From: XYA12-FULL-58-9 sp001798605
GTDB lineage: Bacteria; Myxococcota; XYA12-FULL-58-9
Reading direction: 5' to 3'
NCBI GenBank assembly: GCA_036736205.1
Contig: DAINMX010000323.1
Span: 1-5,981 of the forward strand
DNA length: 5,981 bases
Within the stretch, counting starts at the first letter, position 1; every line of letters starts with the position of its first letter. This document shows positions 1 through 5,740 of the stretch, piece after piece. The notes beneath the pieces are model-generated. The model did not search any database and had not been told where the DNA came from. It saw nothing but the letters and a program-made list of their open reading frames with translations. The position numbers and the translations under genes are program-made.

Positions 1-117
1 GTCAATTACATTCTCCCTTCCGCCGCCGTCGCGGCACTCGGATGCAAGCCTGTTGGAGTGGCTCGCAAGTCGCTGAGTGACGCCGAACACGAGTTCGTGG
101 TACTTCGCGCACGATGA
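1..117 (+). CDS. C-terminal fragment of an unidentified protein (runs off the left edge)
   Basis: Frame 1 is open from the first base to a TGA at 115-117 and encodes about 38 residues ending SDAEHEFVVLRAR. The family is not recognised and the rest of the gene lies outside the window. Support for it being real is the 4-base ATGA overlap of its stop with the start of the following lipoprotein gene, an arrangement typical of translationally coupled genes, and the lack of a strong ribosome binding site of the lipoprotein's own. A 38-codon open frame could also arise by chance, so this is a moderate call. If real, it would be the operon partner of the lipoprotein. Confidence 0.42.
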   Translation, partial: VNYILPSAAVAALGCKPVGVARKSLSDAEHEFVVLRAR

Positions 118-764
118 AGGTACTGACCATCACTCTCTGCATTCTCGTTGGTGCGTGCACCGGCCAGCAGCGGCCCACGCCAGGGCCCACCAGCCCATCT
201 ACGCGCTACCGGGTAGGCGACTTCGTGGTCTACCAATACGAGGGGATGTACACCGAACAACCGGTCGTCTTTCGAGAGGAGATTCGTGCGCAAGAAGGGA
301 ACAGGCTGCGGATCGACATCCGAGTGGTTCGGGGTGAGGAAGAACGGCGCTGGACCCAGGTCGTGACGGATACCCCGGAGAATCAGCGCAATAACGTTAT
401 CGACGCGCTGTATGAATGGCAGAGCCATCGTGTCGTTCAACTGGCGAATGAGAGCAGCCGTGACCTCCTTCGTCTCTACGAATGGACGATCATCATCCCC
501 GATGGTCGTGCAACCGACGTCCAAAGCGCCCCGTGTGGCCGAGAGCTTGGTGACACGCGGTTCGCCTGCACTTGTACTTCCGGTCGCAACACCTGGCGCG
601 GCAAGACCATCAGATTCGAGGACAGCAAGTGCTCCGAGTTTCTCTGGACGAACGGACCAGGCCGCTTCTGGGAGGAAGCGACCGGCCTTGACGTGCTGAG
701 CGTTCAAGTACTGGAGTTCGGTCATCAGCTAGGACTGGCCACCAGGCCCATGGACCCAAGATAG
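114..764 (+). CDS. Putative outer-membrane lipoprotein, 216 residues, function unknown
   Basis: The protein starts with a short signal peptide (K2, hydrophobic residues 3-14) and a lipobox LVGAC with Cys15 as the predicted lipidated residue. The residue after it is Thr, not Asp, so outer-membrane sorting is likely by the usual rule. A Pro/Thr/Ser linker (about 21-30) leads to a globular part beginning YRVGDFVVYQYEG, rich in alternating polar and hydrophobic strands (about 31-85), then VTDTPENQRNNVIDALYEW (84-102). The C-terminal part has a Cys cluster: C141, the CTC motif C152/C154 and C173, suggesting disulfides in the periplasm or on the surface. No enzyme motif is visible and the family is not named here. 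The ATG was chosen because it gives the signal peptide directly; no strong Shine-Dalgarno precedes it, and the preceding frame's stop overlaps it. The gene is followed by DNA resembling a decayed copy of its C-terminal part. Confidence 0.82.
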   Translation: MKVLTITLCILVGACTGQQRPTPGPTSPSTRYRVGDFVVYQYEGMYTEQPVVFREEIRAQEGNRLRIDIRVVRGEEERRWTQVVTDTPENQRNNVIDALYEWQSHRVVQLANESSRDLLRLYEWTIIIPDGRATDVQSAPCGRELGDTRFACTCTSGRNTWRGKTIRFEDSKCSEFLWTNGPGRFWEEATGLDVLSVQVLEFGHQLGLATRPMDPR

Positions 765-1145
765 TCGACTCGAGAGTTCATCTGCACTTGTGCCGTGATG
801 GCGCAAACCCACTTGCTCCCAGTCGGTCGTGACCTTCGACCGAGGATGCACCGAAGACCGGCATGGATTACTTCCACGCGGCAGGTGAAGGCAGCCCGCC
901 GTACTATTGGAGAAAACGCTAGCTGCGGTGGAACGATAGCAGCGCACAGCTCACACCGACGCCCCGGCCTCGATGCGGTGCGCGGACGCTAAGTGTTGTC
1001 ATCCGGAGCGAGGAGCTTGGCCGTGGTTTGCCGGACCTTCGCGGAGATCTAAACTCTGTATGGTACCCATCACGTCGGAAGCGAGGGATGGGAATTTGCG
1101 ATTGCGACAGGCAACGTAGTCTGCTTCAAGCGCCCCCTACCCTGA
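765..1145 (+). pseudogene. Possible decayed paralogue of the preceding lipoprotein's C-terminal part
   Basis: This gene-free stretch has protein-like pieces scattered over three frames. In the lipoprotein's own frame, 776-793 matches 560-577 at 15 of 18 bases, giving EFICTC against RFACTC. After a shift to frame 1 near 797, the text continues to VVTFDRGCTED, matching IRFEDSKCSE of the lipoprotein with nearly the same spacing (14 versus 13 residues from the second Cys to the Phe). A further shift gives GMDYFHAAGEGSPPYYW, ending at a TAG at 920-922. A later piece (1053-1145) reads VGSEGWEFAIATGNVVCFKR before a TGA. No single intact frame joins these, and no start or ribosome site is seen. Unequal duplication followed by decay fits. 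Chance similarity, or indel sequencing errors in a real gene, are alternatives. Confidence 0.35.
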
Positions 1146-1213
1146 GCAATCTCTTGCCCTTCGAAGCCGCACTGCGGTCACCGATTGGCTTTTCAACTTG
1201 GAACGAGATCGCC

Positions 1214-2386
1214 CTACCCTTTCTCCTCAATTGCGAACACTTCAGAGAGTTGGTGCCAAGGGAGCACGTCAACGCCATGTTGCTGCCGGCGTTGCTTGCC
1301 GGCGTATACCAAATAGCTGCGGGCTACGTTCTGCGCCTCTCGACTGTAAGAACGCAGGGAATCGAAGAAACTGTCATGGATTGTCTGACTCGACTTGATC
1401 TCGACTGCGGTCAATTCGGTACCATGTTCAATCAGCACATCGACTTCACGGCCACTGTGGGCCTTGAAGAAGTACAGACTCGGCCGCTGCACCGCGTGGT
1501 GTTGTTGTTTCAATAGGTCGCCGACAACCAGGCACTCGAACAGTGCTCCCCTTAGAGGATGCGTTGTTAGGTGTTGTGCGGTCTTCATGCCAAGAAGAAA
1601 ACATGCGAGGCCGGTGTCGACGAAGTAGAGCTTGGGTGACTTGACCACTCTCTTTTTCAAGTTGTTGTGGTGGGGCGGCAGGAGAAATACCAAGAAACTC
1701 GCTTCCAACACCGATAGCCACGCTGACGCTGTCTTCTGATCGATACCGCACGCCGAGGCGATCTTATTGAGATTCAATACTTGCCCTATGAATGTTGCGC
1801 ACAATTTCAAAAATGTCTCGAAGGTGCGCAGGTTGCGTACCTGCAAGAGTGTGCGGAGGTCTCGCTCGACATAGGTTTCGAGATAAAAAGAGAGCGCTTC
1901 ACTGGGATCGAGACGTTTGTCATAGATTCGTGGATAAGACCCAGTGAAAATCAGGTCATCTAAATTGCCCAGCAATTCTGCTTCAGCCATCTCTTCGATG
2001 GAGAAGGGCATGAGCTTCAGAAGTGCCGTTCGGCCTGCCAACGATTGGCTGATCGTTTCACTCACACGAAACTGCTGCGAACCGGTCAGGATGTACTGCC
2101 CCGGCCGGTCATCATCGTCGACGATCTGTTGCAGATAAGACGCCAGCTCCGGAACATGTTGAATCTCGTCAAGGATGACGCCCCGACGATGCCTTGCCAA
2201 CAGACCGCGGGGATCTGCCACCGCTGCCACTCGCAGATCTAGGTTTTCCAGGCTCACATACTCGTAGCTCGGAAACGCCTTGCGGCAGAGCGTTGTCTTT
2301 CCCGACTGTCGTGGCCCAGTCAGAGTGACAATCGGATATTGCTTGGCGAGGCGAAGCAACGGCAGCTCCAGAGTGCGGTTCCACAT
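1214..2386 (-). CDS. AAA+ ATPase of the AAA_14/DUF4143 family
   Basis: Numbering here is from the ATG at 2386 (390 residues). The N-terminal P-loop domain has Walker A GPRQSGKTT (about 24-32), Walker B GVILDEIQ (about 69-76) and a sensor-like ILTGSQQF (about 99-106), then the family motif FTGSYP (about 147-152). A helical linker with YVERDL follows. The C-terminal DUF4143 domain contains YFVDTGL (about 254-260), GALFECLVV (about 281-288), SGREVDVLI (about 312-319) and AVEIKSS (about 327-333). The E...D...ExK pattern is that of a PD-(D/E)XK nuclease-like fold. The biochemical role of this family is poorly defined; it is widespread and often occurs as a mobile or accessory single gene. The first methionine-like start is a TTG at 2422, but the ATG at 2386 gives MWNRTLELPLLRLAKQYP, the usual family N-terminus, and leaves the palindrome outside the gene. 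No Shine-Dalgarno is seen before the ATG. The gene is convergent with the lipoprotein at 114-764. Confidence 0.9.
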   Translation of the reverse strand: MWNRTLELPLLRLAKQYPIVTLTGPRQSGKTTLCRKAFPSYEYVSLENLDLRVAAVADPRGLLARHRRGVILDEIQHVPELASYLQQIVDDDDRPGQYILTGSQQFRVSETISQSLAGRTALLKLMPFSIEEMAEAELLGNLDDLIFTGSYPRIYDKRLDPSEALSFYLETYVERDLRTLLQVRNLRTFETFLKLCATFIGQVLNLNKIASACGIDQKTASAWLSVLEASFLVFLLPPHHNNLKKRVVKSPKLYFVDTGLACFLLGMKTAQHLTTHPLRGALFECLVVGDLLKQQHHAVQRPSLYFFKAHSGREVDVLIEHGTELTAVEIKSSQTIHDSFFDSLRSYSREAQNVARSYLVYAGKQRRQQHGVDVLPWHQLSEVFAIEEKG

Positions 2387-2393
2387 TCTGACG

Positions 2394-2422
2394 ACTGTAC
2401 ATTGTGAATTTACGGAATTCAA
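2394..2422 (-). promoter_or_regulatory. Possible sigma70-type promoter of the ATPase gene
   Basis: On the minus strand, TTGAAT (2417-2422, 4 of 6 to TTGACA) and TACAGT (2394-2399, 4 of 6 to TATAAT) are separated by exactly 17 bases. Only 7 bases lie between the -10 box and the ATG at 2386, so a transcript from here would be leaderless or nearly so, which agrees with the missing Shine-Dalgarno. The -35 box sits inside the 15-bp palindrome. The matches are modest, so this is tentative. Confidence 0.3.
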
Positions 2423-2427
2423 TTCCG
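2413..2427. promoter_or_regulatory. 15-bp perfect palindrome, candidate operator
   Basis: CGGAATT-C-AATTCCG is a perfect inverted repeat with 7-bp arms around one base. It lies 27-41 bases upstream of the ATPase ATG and covers the proposed -35 box, a position where a dimeric repressor would block transcription. No regulator gene is present in the window, so the binding protein is unknown. Confidence 0.4.
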
Positions 2428-2432
2428 AATCG

Positions 2433-2456
2433 TCACGCCATCACGCCATCACGCCA
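2433..2456. repeat. Three perfect tandem copies of TCACGCCA
   Basis: The 8-mer TCACGCCA occurs three times head to tail with no mismatch, beginning 6 bases after the palindrome. Tandem short repeats next to a palindrome upstream of a gene can be binding sites for a multimeric regulator. They could equally be a slippage-generated microsatellite. The copies do not preserve a reading frame (8 is not a multiple of 3), and they lie outside any supported gene. Confidence 0.7.
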
Positions 2457-2519
2457 ACAACCTGGTCGTTGCCACTACTACGGACATCGGGTTATGCGGC
2501 ATTTGAAAAGGACGAAGTC

Positions 2520-2757
2520 ATGAAAAGCACCCTCTTGTTTTATACTTGCTGTTCATCGCCGCATGCGCTGGACTCCTGATACTGAACACCCTATCAGTAT
2601 CATCTGACGGTTTGTGCGCTTTCCGGATAAGGAGGAAATCGAAAAATATCTACCTTTTCGTCAATGCTTGGCGTCCCGCAGGCGCAGTCCAAGCGTTCAT
2701 CCGATCTGTCGCAATGGTGACTCGCCGTCTATTCTTTCACGCGGATGTCGTGGATGA
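2520..2757 (+). pseudogene. Frameshifted lipoprotein gene remnant
   Basis: An ATG at 2520 is preceded by AAGGA (2508-2512) with a 7-base spacer, an excellent ribosome site. The frame starts MKSTLLFY but stops at 2577-2579. From 2546 another frame continues LLFIAACAGLLILN, together giving a lipoprotein signal peptide with an IAAC lipobox. From about 2608 the third frame continues VRFPDKEEIEKYLPF and stays open to a TGA at 2755-2757. The frame moves 0 to 2 to 1, as expected from two single-base losses. The last part runs into the 3' end of the opposite-strand peptidase gene. The original function is unknown. The same DNA could be a real short gene (2520-2579) followed by chance frames, but the joint signal peptide favours decay or sequencing error in a real gene. 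Confidence 0.42.
2663..2697 (-). terminator. Weak hairpin downstream of the large peptidase gene
   Basis: AATGCTTGG (2663-2671) pairs with CCAAGCGTT (2689-2697), including one G-T pair, around a 17-base loop. It begins about 30 bases beyond the stop of the reverse-strand gene ending at 2729. There is no T-tract after it on the minus strand, so it is at best a factor-dependent or RNA-stabilising element. Confidence 0.22.
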
Positions 2758-4822
2758 CGAAACGCTCGAGCTCGTAGAGATCTGCGAGAAGTATGACTAG
2801 GTCGGGATCCACCATCGGGCCTTGCAGGATCATGTGGGGGTTTTCAAATTCGACGCCGCCCATGATCCGATCGCGAATCCACTCGTACTTCAACTCAAGG
2901 GTGGCACTTGCTTGCAATCGCGCACGAAAGTACTCGGGTGCCAAGATGTAGGCTGTCAGAGTCTCGGCGGCCTCTTCTGCCCTGCGATAATCCTGGTTCT
3001 GGTTGACGAGCCCGGCCGCATACCCGCTGACGAAATCTGCGATGTCCTGGGTGCCAGCGGCACCTGAAAAAACGAAGGGTGTGCCAGTTGCGTAGAAGTC
3101 CATGGAATGGCTCGAACAGACAACCGTCCGGTCGTAGACCGCATCCATATAGAAGTTCCTCTCAGCTCGATCGAGATCGTGGGCGAACTCATGCAGCAGC
3201 GTGGCGACATACTGGAAGGTGTCAGGAATCCACTGGGAGGGGGGATATTCGAGCGGGCCGATGGGGCGGCGCACGTTGTTGAATCCGAACAGCTCTGGCG
3301 TCTGGATGATCTGAGTCGAGCGCAAGAGTGTCGGATCGTTGGCGATGGCGTCGCCGCACCACACGCCGGTCGTGGTGCCCATGTCCACGAGCGCTCCGCA
3401 CATTTGCGGAATGAAGTTGGCCAACACACATTGGTTGGTGAACGACTGAAAGTTGTAGGTGCCCTTGTTGGTGAGATCAAAAAGCGTGGCGAGGAGGTAC
3501 GCCACAAATCGTTGGGGAATGTTTTCGAGAAAATCAGGTGCCGCAATCTCGGCATAGTCTGGAAGCCGATCAGCCTGGGTTTGCATGATCTTCTCAAAGG
3601 CATAAAGTTCCTGATCGATTGCCCTTATTTCGTCCCCACCCAGGGTTTCGCCTGTCATGATACCGTAGGGCAGGTAGCCGAGCATGCGCAGTGCATTGGT
3701 CATGCGCCAGGTGATGTCGAAGTCGTCGACCAGTTGGGTCGTGGGAAGAGTGACGGTGGCGGTGCCCAAACGTATCGCAATCGCATCTGAATCTGCGCGC
3801 AGATAGTCGCTGCACAGGAGACCTCGCTCGGGATCCTGATCGTCGCAATCGGCCTCAGTACAGGTATTGCCAGCGTCACCGGGGTGCCCGTAGGTATCCC
3901 CATCGCGATCGATGCACGTGTCCTGACAATCCGGAACGCTGTCAAGGTCGAGATCGAGACAGTCTGCCATGGGTTCAATTAAGGTGTCAGCTGAGTCGCT
4001 CCCGGCGCTGTTCGTGCAGGTCAACCTATAGGTTGTCGCGGCACCAATCGCGATGCTGGTGACCGTTCCGTTCTCAACCGGCCCCACTTCATGGTCTATG
4101 GTGCAGGTCGGCGTTGGCGTTGGATTGTTGGAGTACGTCCAATTCCAGGTGATCGCACTGGGAGTTCCCGTCGAGATAACGTCGGGAGTAGCGCTGAAGC
4201 TCGCAATATCTGGGGCAACTGCGGAAGCAACCACCGTAATCGTTTTCTGCGCTGTATCCGAACCTGCTGCGTTGGTGCAGGTGAGGATGTAGGTCGTGTC
4301 TTCTTCAATACTGACGCTCGTGCTATCGCCGCTTCCGACACCGCCGACCCCCTCGTTGATGCTGCAGCTAGGCGTGGGAACAGGTGAATTCGAGTAGCTC
4401 CAAGTCCAAGTTACATCGGTCGCCGTATTCATCACCAAGGATGCGGGGCTCGCCGAAAAGGTTGAAATGACGGGGGTGACGTCATCCTCGATGGCGGACA
4501 CCAAAAGGTCTTCGGTGTCGCTCCCTGCGGAATTTGTACAGGTGAGGGTAAATAGAGTGTCCTCTTGGAGGGTGATGTTGGATGTATCACTCCTCCCGAT
4601 CTCTCCCACGCCCCCGTCAATGCTACAAGTAGGTGTCGGCCTTGGAGAATTGGAATAGGCAAAAGACCACGTCACTTCCGTTTCCTCCCCAATCAAAACG
4701 GACGCGGGGCTTGCGGAAAACGAAGCGATCTTGGGCGAAACCGCATCGTTGTCACTCACCACTTCTTCGCAAGAACTCGAGACAAGGGCGACCAAAGCCA
4801 AAACCCAAATTCTTCTATTCAT
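2729..4822 (-). CDS. Large surface lipoprotein: three Ig-like repeats, MopE-like segment, lethal-factor-like zinc peptidase domain
   Basis: 697 residues. The signal peptide (MNRRIWVLALVALVSSSC) ends in a possible lipobox at Cys18, though Ser at -3 is unusual. Residues 29-289 form three Ig-like repeats of exactly 87 residues, each with a Cys pair (C66/C95, C153/C182, C240/C269) and an LTCTNxAGSD strand. Residues 288-337 are Asp- and Cys-rich (DRDGDTYG, EADCDDQDP), like MopE or thrombospondin type 3 calcium-binding segments. The C-terminal domain carries HEFAHDLD (544-551) and, about 65 residues later, DYRRAEEAAETLTAYI (611-626) followed by KYEWIRDRI (645-653). This matches the order HExxH, then Tyr/Glu-rich helix, then C-terminal helix of the anthrax lethal factor (M34/ATLF) catalytic domain; zinc ligands would be H544, H548 and E616 or E620, with E545 catalytic. 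The start at 4822 was chosen over in-frame starts up to 5077 because it has the signal peptide and a strong ribosome site. The substrate is unknown. Confidence 0.85.
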   Translation of the reverse strand: MNRRIWVLALVALVSSSCEEVVSDNDAVSPKIASFSASPASVLIGEETEVTWSFAYSNSPRPTPTCSIDGGVGEIGRSDTSNITLQEDTLFTLTCTNSAGSDTEDLLVSAIEDDVTPVISTFSASPASLVMNTATDVTWTWSYSNSPVPTPSCSINEGVGGVGSGDSTSVSIEEDTTYILTCTNAAGSDTAQKTITVVASAVAPDIASFSATPDVISTGTPSAITWNWTYSNNPTPTPTCTIDHEVGPVENGTVTSIAIGAATTYRLTCTNSAGSDSADTLIEPMADCLDLDLDSVPDCQDTCIDRDGDTYGHPGDAGNTCTEADCDDQDPERGLLCSDYLRADSDAIAIRLGTATVTLPTTQLVDDFDITWRMTNALRMLGYLPYGIMTGETLGGDEIRAIDQELYAFEKIMQTQADRLPDYAEIAAPDFLENIPQRFVAYLLATLFDLTNKGTYNFQSFTNQCVLANFIPQMCGALVDMGTTTGVWCGDAIANDPTLLRSTQIIQTPELFGFNNVRRPIGPLEYPPSQWIPDTFQYVATLLHEFAHDLDRAERNFYMDAVYDRTVVCSSHSMDFYATGTPFVFSGAAGTQDIADFVSGYAAGLVNQNQDYRRAEEAAETLTAYILAPEYFRARLQASATLELKYEWIRDRIMGGVEFENPHMILQGPMVDPDLVILLADLYELERFVIHDIRVKE
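3956..4738 (-). repeat. Three tandem 261-bp coding repeats (Ig-like domains)
   Basis: Within the peptidase gene, residues 29-115, 116-202 and 203-289 repeat with an exact 87-residue period. The conserved Cys at 66, 153 and 240 and the second Cys at 95, 182 and 269 keep the same spacing. Repeats 1 and 2 are identical at 43 of 87 positions by hand count, so the duplication is old at DNA level. The repeats probably serve as a stalk that holds the catalytic domain away from the membrane. Confidence 0.85.
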
Positions 4823-4825
4823 GAA

Positions 4826-4837
4826 CCCTCTCCCTTT
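4826..4837 (-). promoter_or_regulatory. Ribosome binding site fixing the peptidase start
   Basis: On the minus strand the sequence AAAGGGAGAGGG stands just before the ATG at 4822; GGAG is 7 bases from it. This purine-rich site, combined with the signal peptide that starts at that ATG, decides the start against the in-frame codons farther upstream (up to 5077), whose translation is not secretory in character. Confidence 0.7.
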
Positions 4838-4865
4838 GCTTGTTCTGGTGGATGAACCTAAGAGC

Positions 4866-4942
4866 CATGAAGGCCATGGAACCTCCGCCCCGGAGTCGTA
4901 GATTATGTGGCCCATTGCTCCAGAAGACAACATGCCTTCATG
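4866..4942. repeat. 9-bp inverted repeat in the leader or promoter of the peptidase gene
   Basis: CATGAAGGC (4866-4874) and GCCTTCATG (4934-4942) are perfect reverse complements 59 bases apart. Between them, CTCCG-CCC-CGGAG (4883-4895) is a small perfect hairpin. The proposed promoter at 4902-4930 lies inside the repeat. The outer arms could be a regulator's two half-sites or a chance match. Confidence 0.35.
4902..4930 (-). promoter_or_regulatory. Candidate sigma70-type promoter of the peptidase gene
   Basis: On the minus strand, TTGTCT (4925-4930, 4 of 6 to consensus) and CATAAT (4902-4907, 5 of 6) are spaced by 17 bases. Transcription would begin near 4895, giving a leader of about 70 bases that includes the small hairpin at 4883-4895 and ends in the strong ribosome site. 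Confidence 0.42.
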
Positions 4943-4970
4943 CCACTTACGGTCCGGCGACCGATTGTCT

Positions 4971-4986
4971 GTGACATGGATGTCAC
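4971..4986. promoter_or_regulatory. Palindrome GTGACAT-GG-ATGTCAC, candidate operator
   Basis: This inverted repeat has perfect 7-bp arms with a 2-base centre. It lies in the divergent intergenic region, 149 bases from the peptidase start and 141 bases from the barrel start, and about 40 bases upstream of the proposed peptidase -35 box. The outer bases TGTGA...TCAC resemble a CRP-type site, but the spacing is 8 rather than 6, so that assignment is not made. It could serve both divergent genes. Confidence 0.42.
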
Positions 4987-5007
4987 GGTTGTCCAGGCCA
5001 ATCTGAT

Positions 5008-5024
5008 CGCGGCCAAATGCCGCG
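5008..5024. other. GC-rich hairpin in the divergent intergenic region
   Basis: CGCGGC (5008-5013) and GCCGCG (5019-5024) form a 6-bp perfect stem around the loop CAAAT. No T-tract follows on either strand, so it is not an intrinsic terminator. It lies about 100 bases upstream of the barrel start. I found no convincing -35/-10 pair for the barrel gene between here and 5127. Confidence 0.35.
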
Positions 5025-5127
5025 CACAGAATTTGTTGGCAAATCCAGAATAAGCGTGCGTGGCACATTTCTAGCAACTGGGCGGCGATTCATTGAGTGG
5101 GAGGACTAGGTTCAATAGGGGATTCGG

Positions 5128-5709
5128 ATGAGAAGACTGCTCTGCATATTTGTATTGGCTATCAATGCATGGTCGAGCAACGCTCACGCTCAAGGGCTTG
5201 CCTTGAACGTGGATGCCGGATACGCGCGCTTGCTCAATATCGACAACGGGAACGGCGTCGCTCTCAACGTATACGGTGGCTACGAATTCGCATCAGGGAT
5301 CGCCTTGGAGCTGCAGGTCGGATTCGACTACTTTTTTGGCGAACGAAAGCTCTATGAGGACTATGAAGTCCGAGAGGCGTTCTCCGTCCTTGTTGTTCCG
5401 CTCATGCCCGGCGTCCGTTTCACGCCGAACCTCGGTGTTCCTGTGAAGCCGTTTCTTGCCGCCCACGTTGGCCCCGCGTTCTTTGAAGGGACGTATCGCA
5501 ACGAGGACGCGCCACCCGGAGACGATTCGGACGTCCGTGTCCGTACCGCGACCGTCTGGGGATTCAATGTCGGTGCGGGTGCGCAGTACCTGCTCACAGA
5601 GTCCATGGCTGTGGGTTTCTCCGCATGGTGGAACATGTTTCTTGTCGTGGGTGAGCTGGAAGCGGTAAAGGTCATCAACGCGAGTCTGAGTTTCTCTGCT
5701 AGGTTCTAG
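5128..5709 (+). CDS. Outer-membrane beta-barrel protein, about 8 strands
   Basis: 193 residues. The signal peptide (residues 1-21) has Arg2-Arg3, a hydrophobic core and a cleavage site AHA-Q. The mature part alternates aromatic, small and hydrophobic residues in about eight amphipathic strands (roughly 23-36, 41-55, 57-71, 82-100, 105-123, 136-157, 159-174, 180-193) and ends in SFSARF, a C-terminal Phe signal for the BAM complex. An acidic extracellular loop, EDAPPGDDSD, spans about 126-135. Size and pattern fit small OmpX/opacity-like barrels (OMP_b-brl type); no channel or ligand function can be read from the sequence. The start is supported by AGGGGA (5117-5122) five bases before the ATG. 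The gene is divergent from the peptidase gene, so joint regulation is possible. Confidence 0.85.
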   Translation: MRRLLCIFVLAINAWSSNAHAQGLALNVDAGYARLLNIDNGNGVALNVYGGYEFASGIALELQVGFDYFFGERKLYEDYEVREAFSVLVVPLMPGVRFTPNLGVPVKPFLAAHVGPAFFEGTYRNEDAPPGDDSDVRVRTATVWGFNVGAGAQYLLTESMAVGFSAWWNMFLVVGELEAVKVINASLSFSARF

Positions 5710-5714
5710 CCCCC

Positions 5715-5740
5715 TCCCACCGTTCGGCACGTAGGTGGGA
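5715..5740 (+). terminator. Hairpin just after the barrel stop codon
   Basis: TCCCACC (5715-5721) pairs perfectly with GGTGGGA (5734-5740) around a 12-base loop, starting 6 bases after the barrel stop. No U-tract follows (CAAAGGCC), so it is not a classical intrinsic terminator. It may act with Rho or protect the mRNA 3' end. Confidence 0.4.

Noticed and set aside
6..725. A 239-codon reverse open frame opposite the first lipoprotein
   Set aside because: The forward frame has a signal peptide, lipobox and Cys pattern. The reverse translation is low-complexity and unstructured-looking, typical of an antisense shadow.
1167..1177. CCGCA-C-TGCGG hairpin downstream of the ATPase stop
   Set aside because: The loop is too tight for the full stem, leaving 4 bp, and no T-tract follows, so it is not supported as a terminator.
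1028..1516. A 162-codon forward frame that overlaps the 3' end of the ATPase
   Set aside because: Two thirds or so of it is antisense to the DUF4143 nuclease-like motifs. It starts inside the decayed region without a ribosome site and matches nothing recognisable.
2387..2422. TTG start at 2422 for the ATPase (402 residues)
   Set aside because: It would put the start inside the palindrome and add 12 residues not usual in the family; the ATG at 2386 gives the typical N-terminus.
3107..3790. A 227-codon forward open frame opposite the peptidase gene
   Set aside because: It lies wholly antisense to the catalytic and linker part of a protein with clear domains, and its translation shows no recognisable family or secretion signal.
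4970..4986. CRP-type site TGTGA...TCAC
   Set aside because: The half-sites are 8 bases apart instead of 6 and the second lacks the final A, so only a generic palindrome is claimed.
4823..5077. An in-frame 85-codon N-terminal extension of the peptidase gene
   Set aside because: The ATG at 4822 has a strong ribosome site and starts a signal peptide. The extension is not signal-like and would bury that signal inside the protein.
5293..5730. A 145-codon reverse frame opposite the barrel gene
   Set aside because: The forward frame has a signal peptide, alternating barrel strands and a C-terminal Phe; the reverse frame is its shadow.
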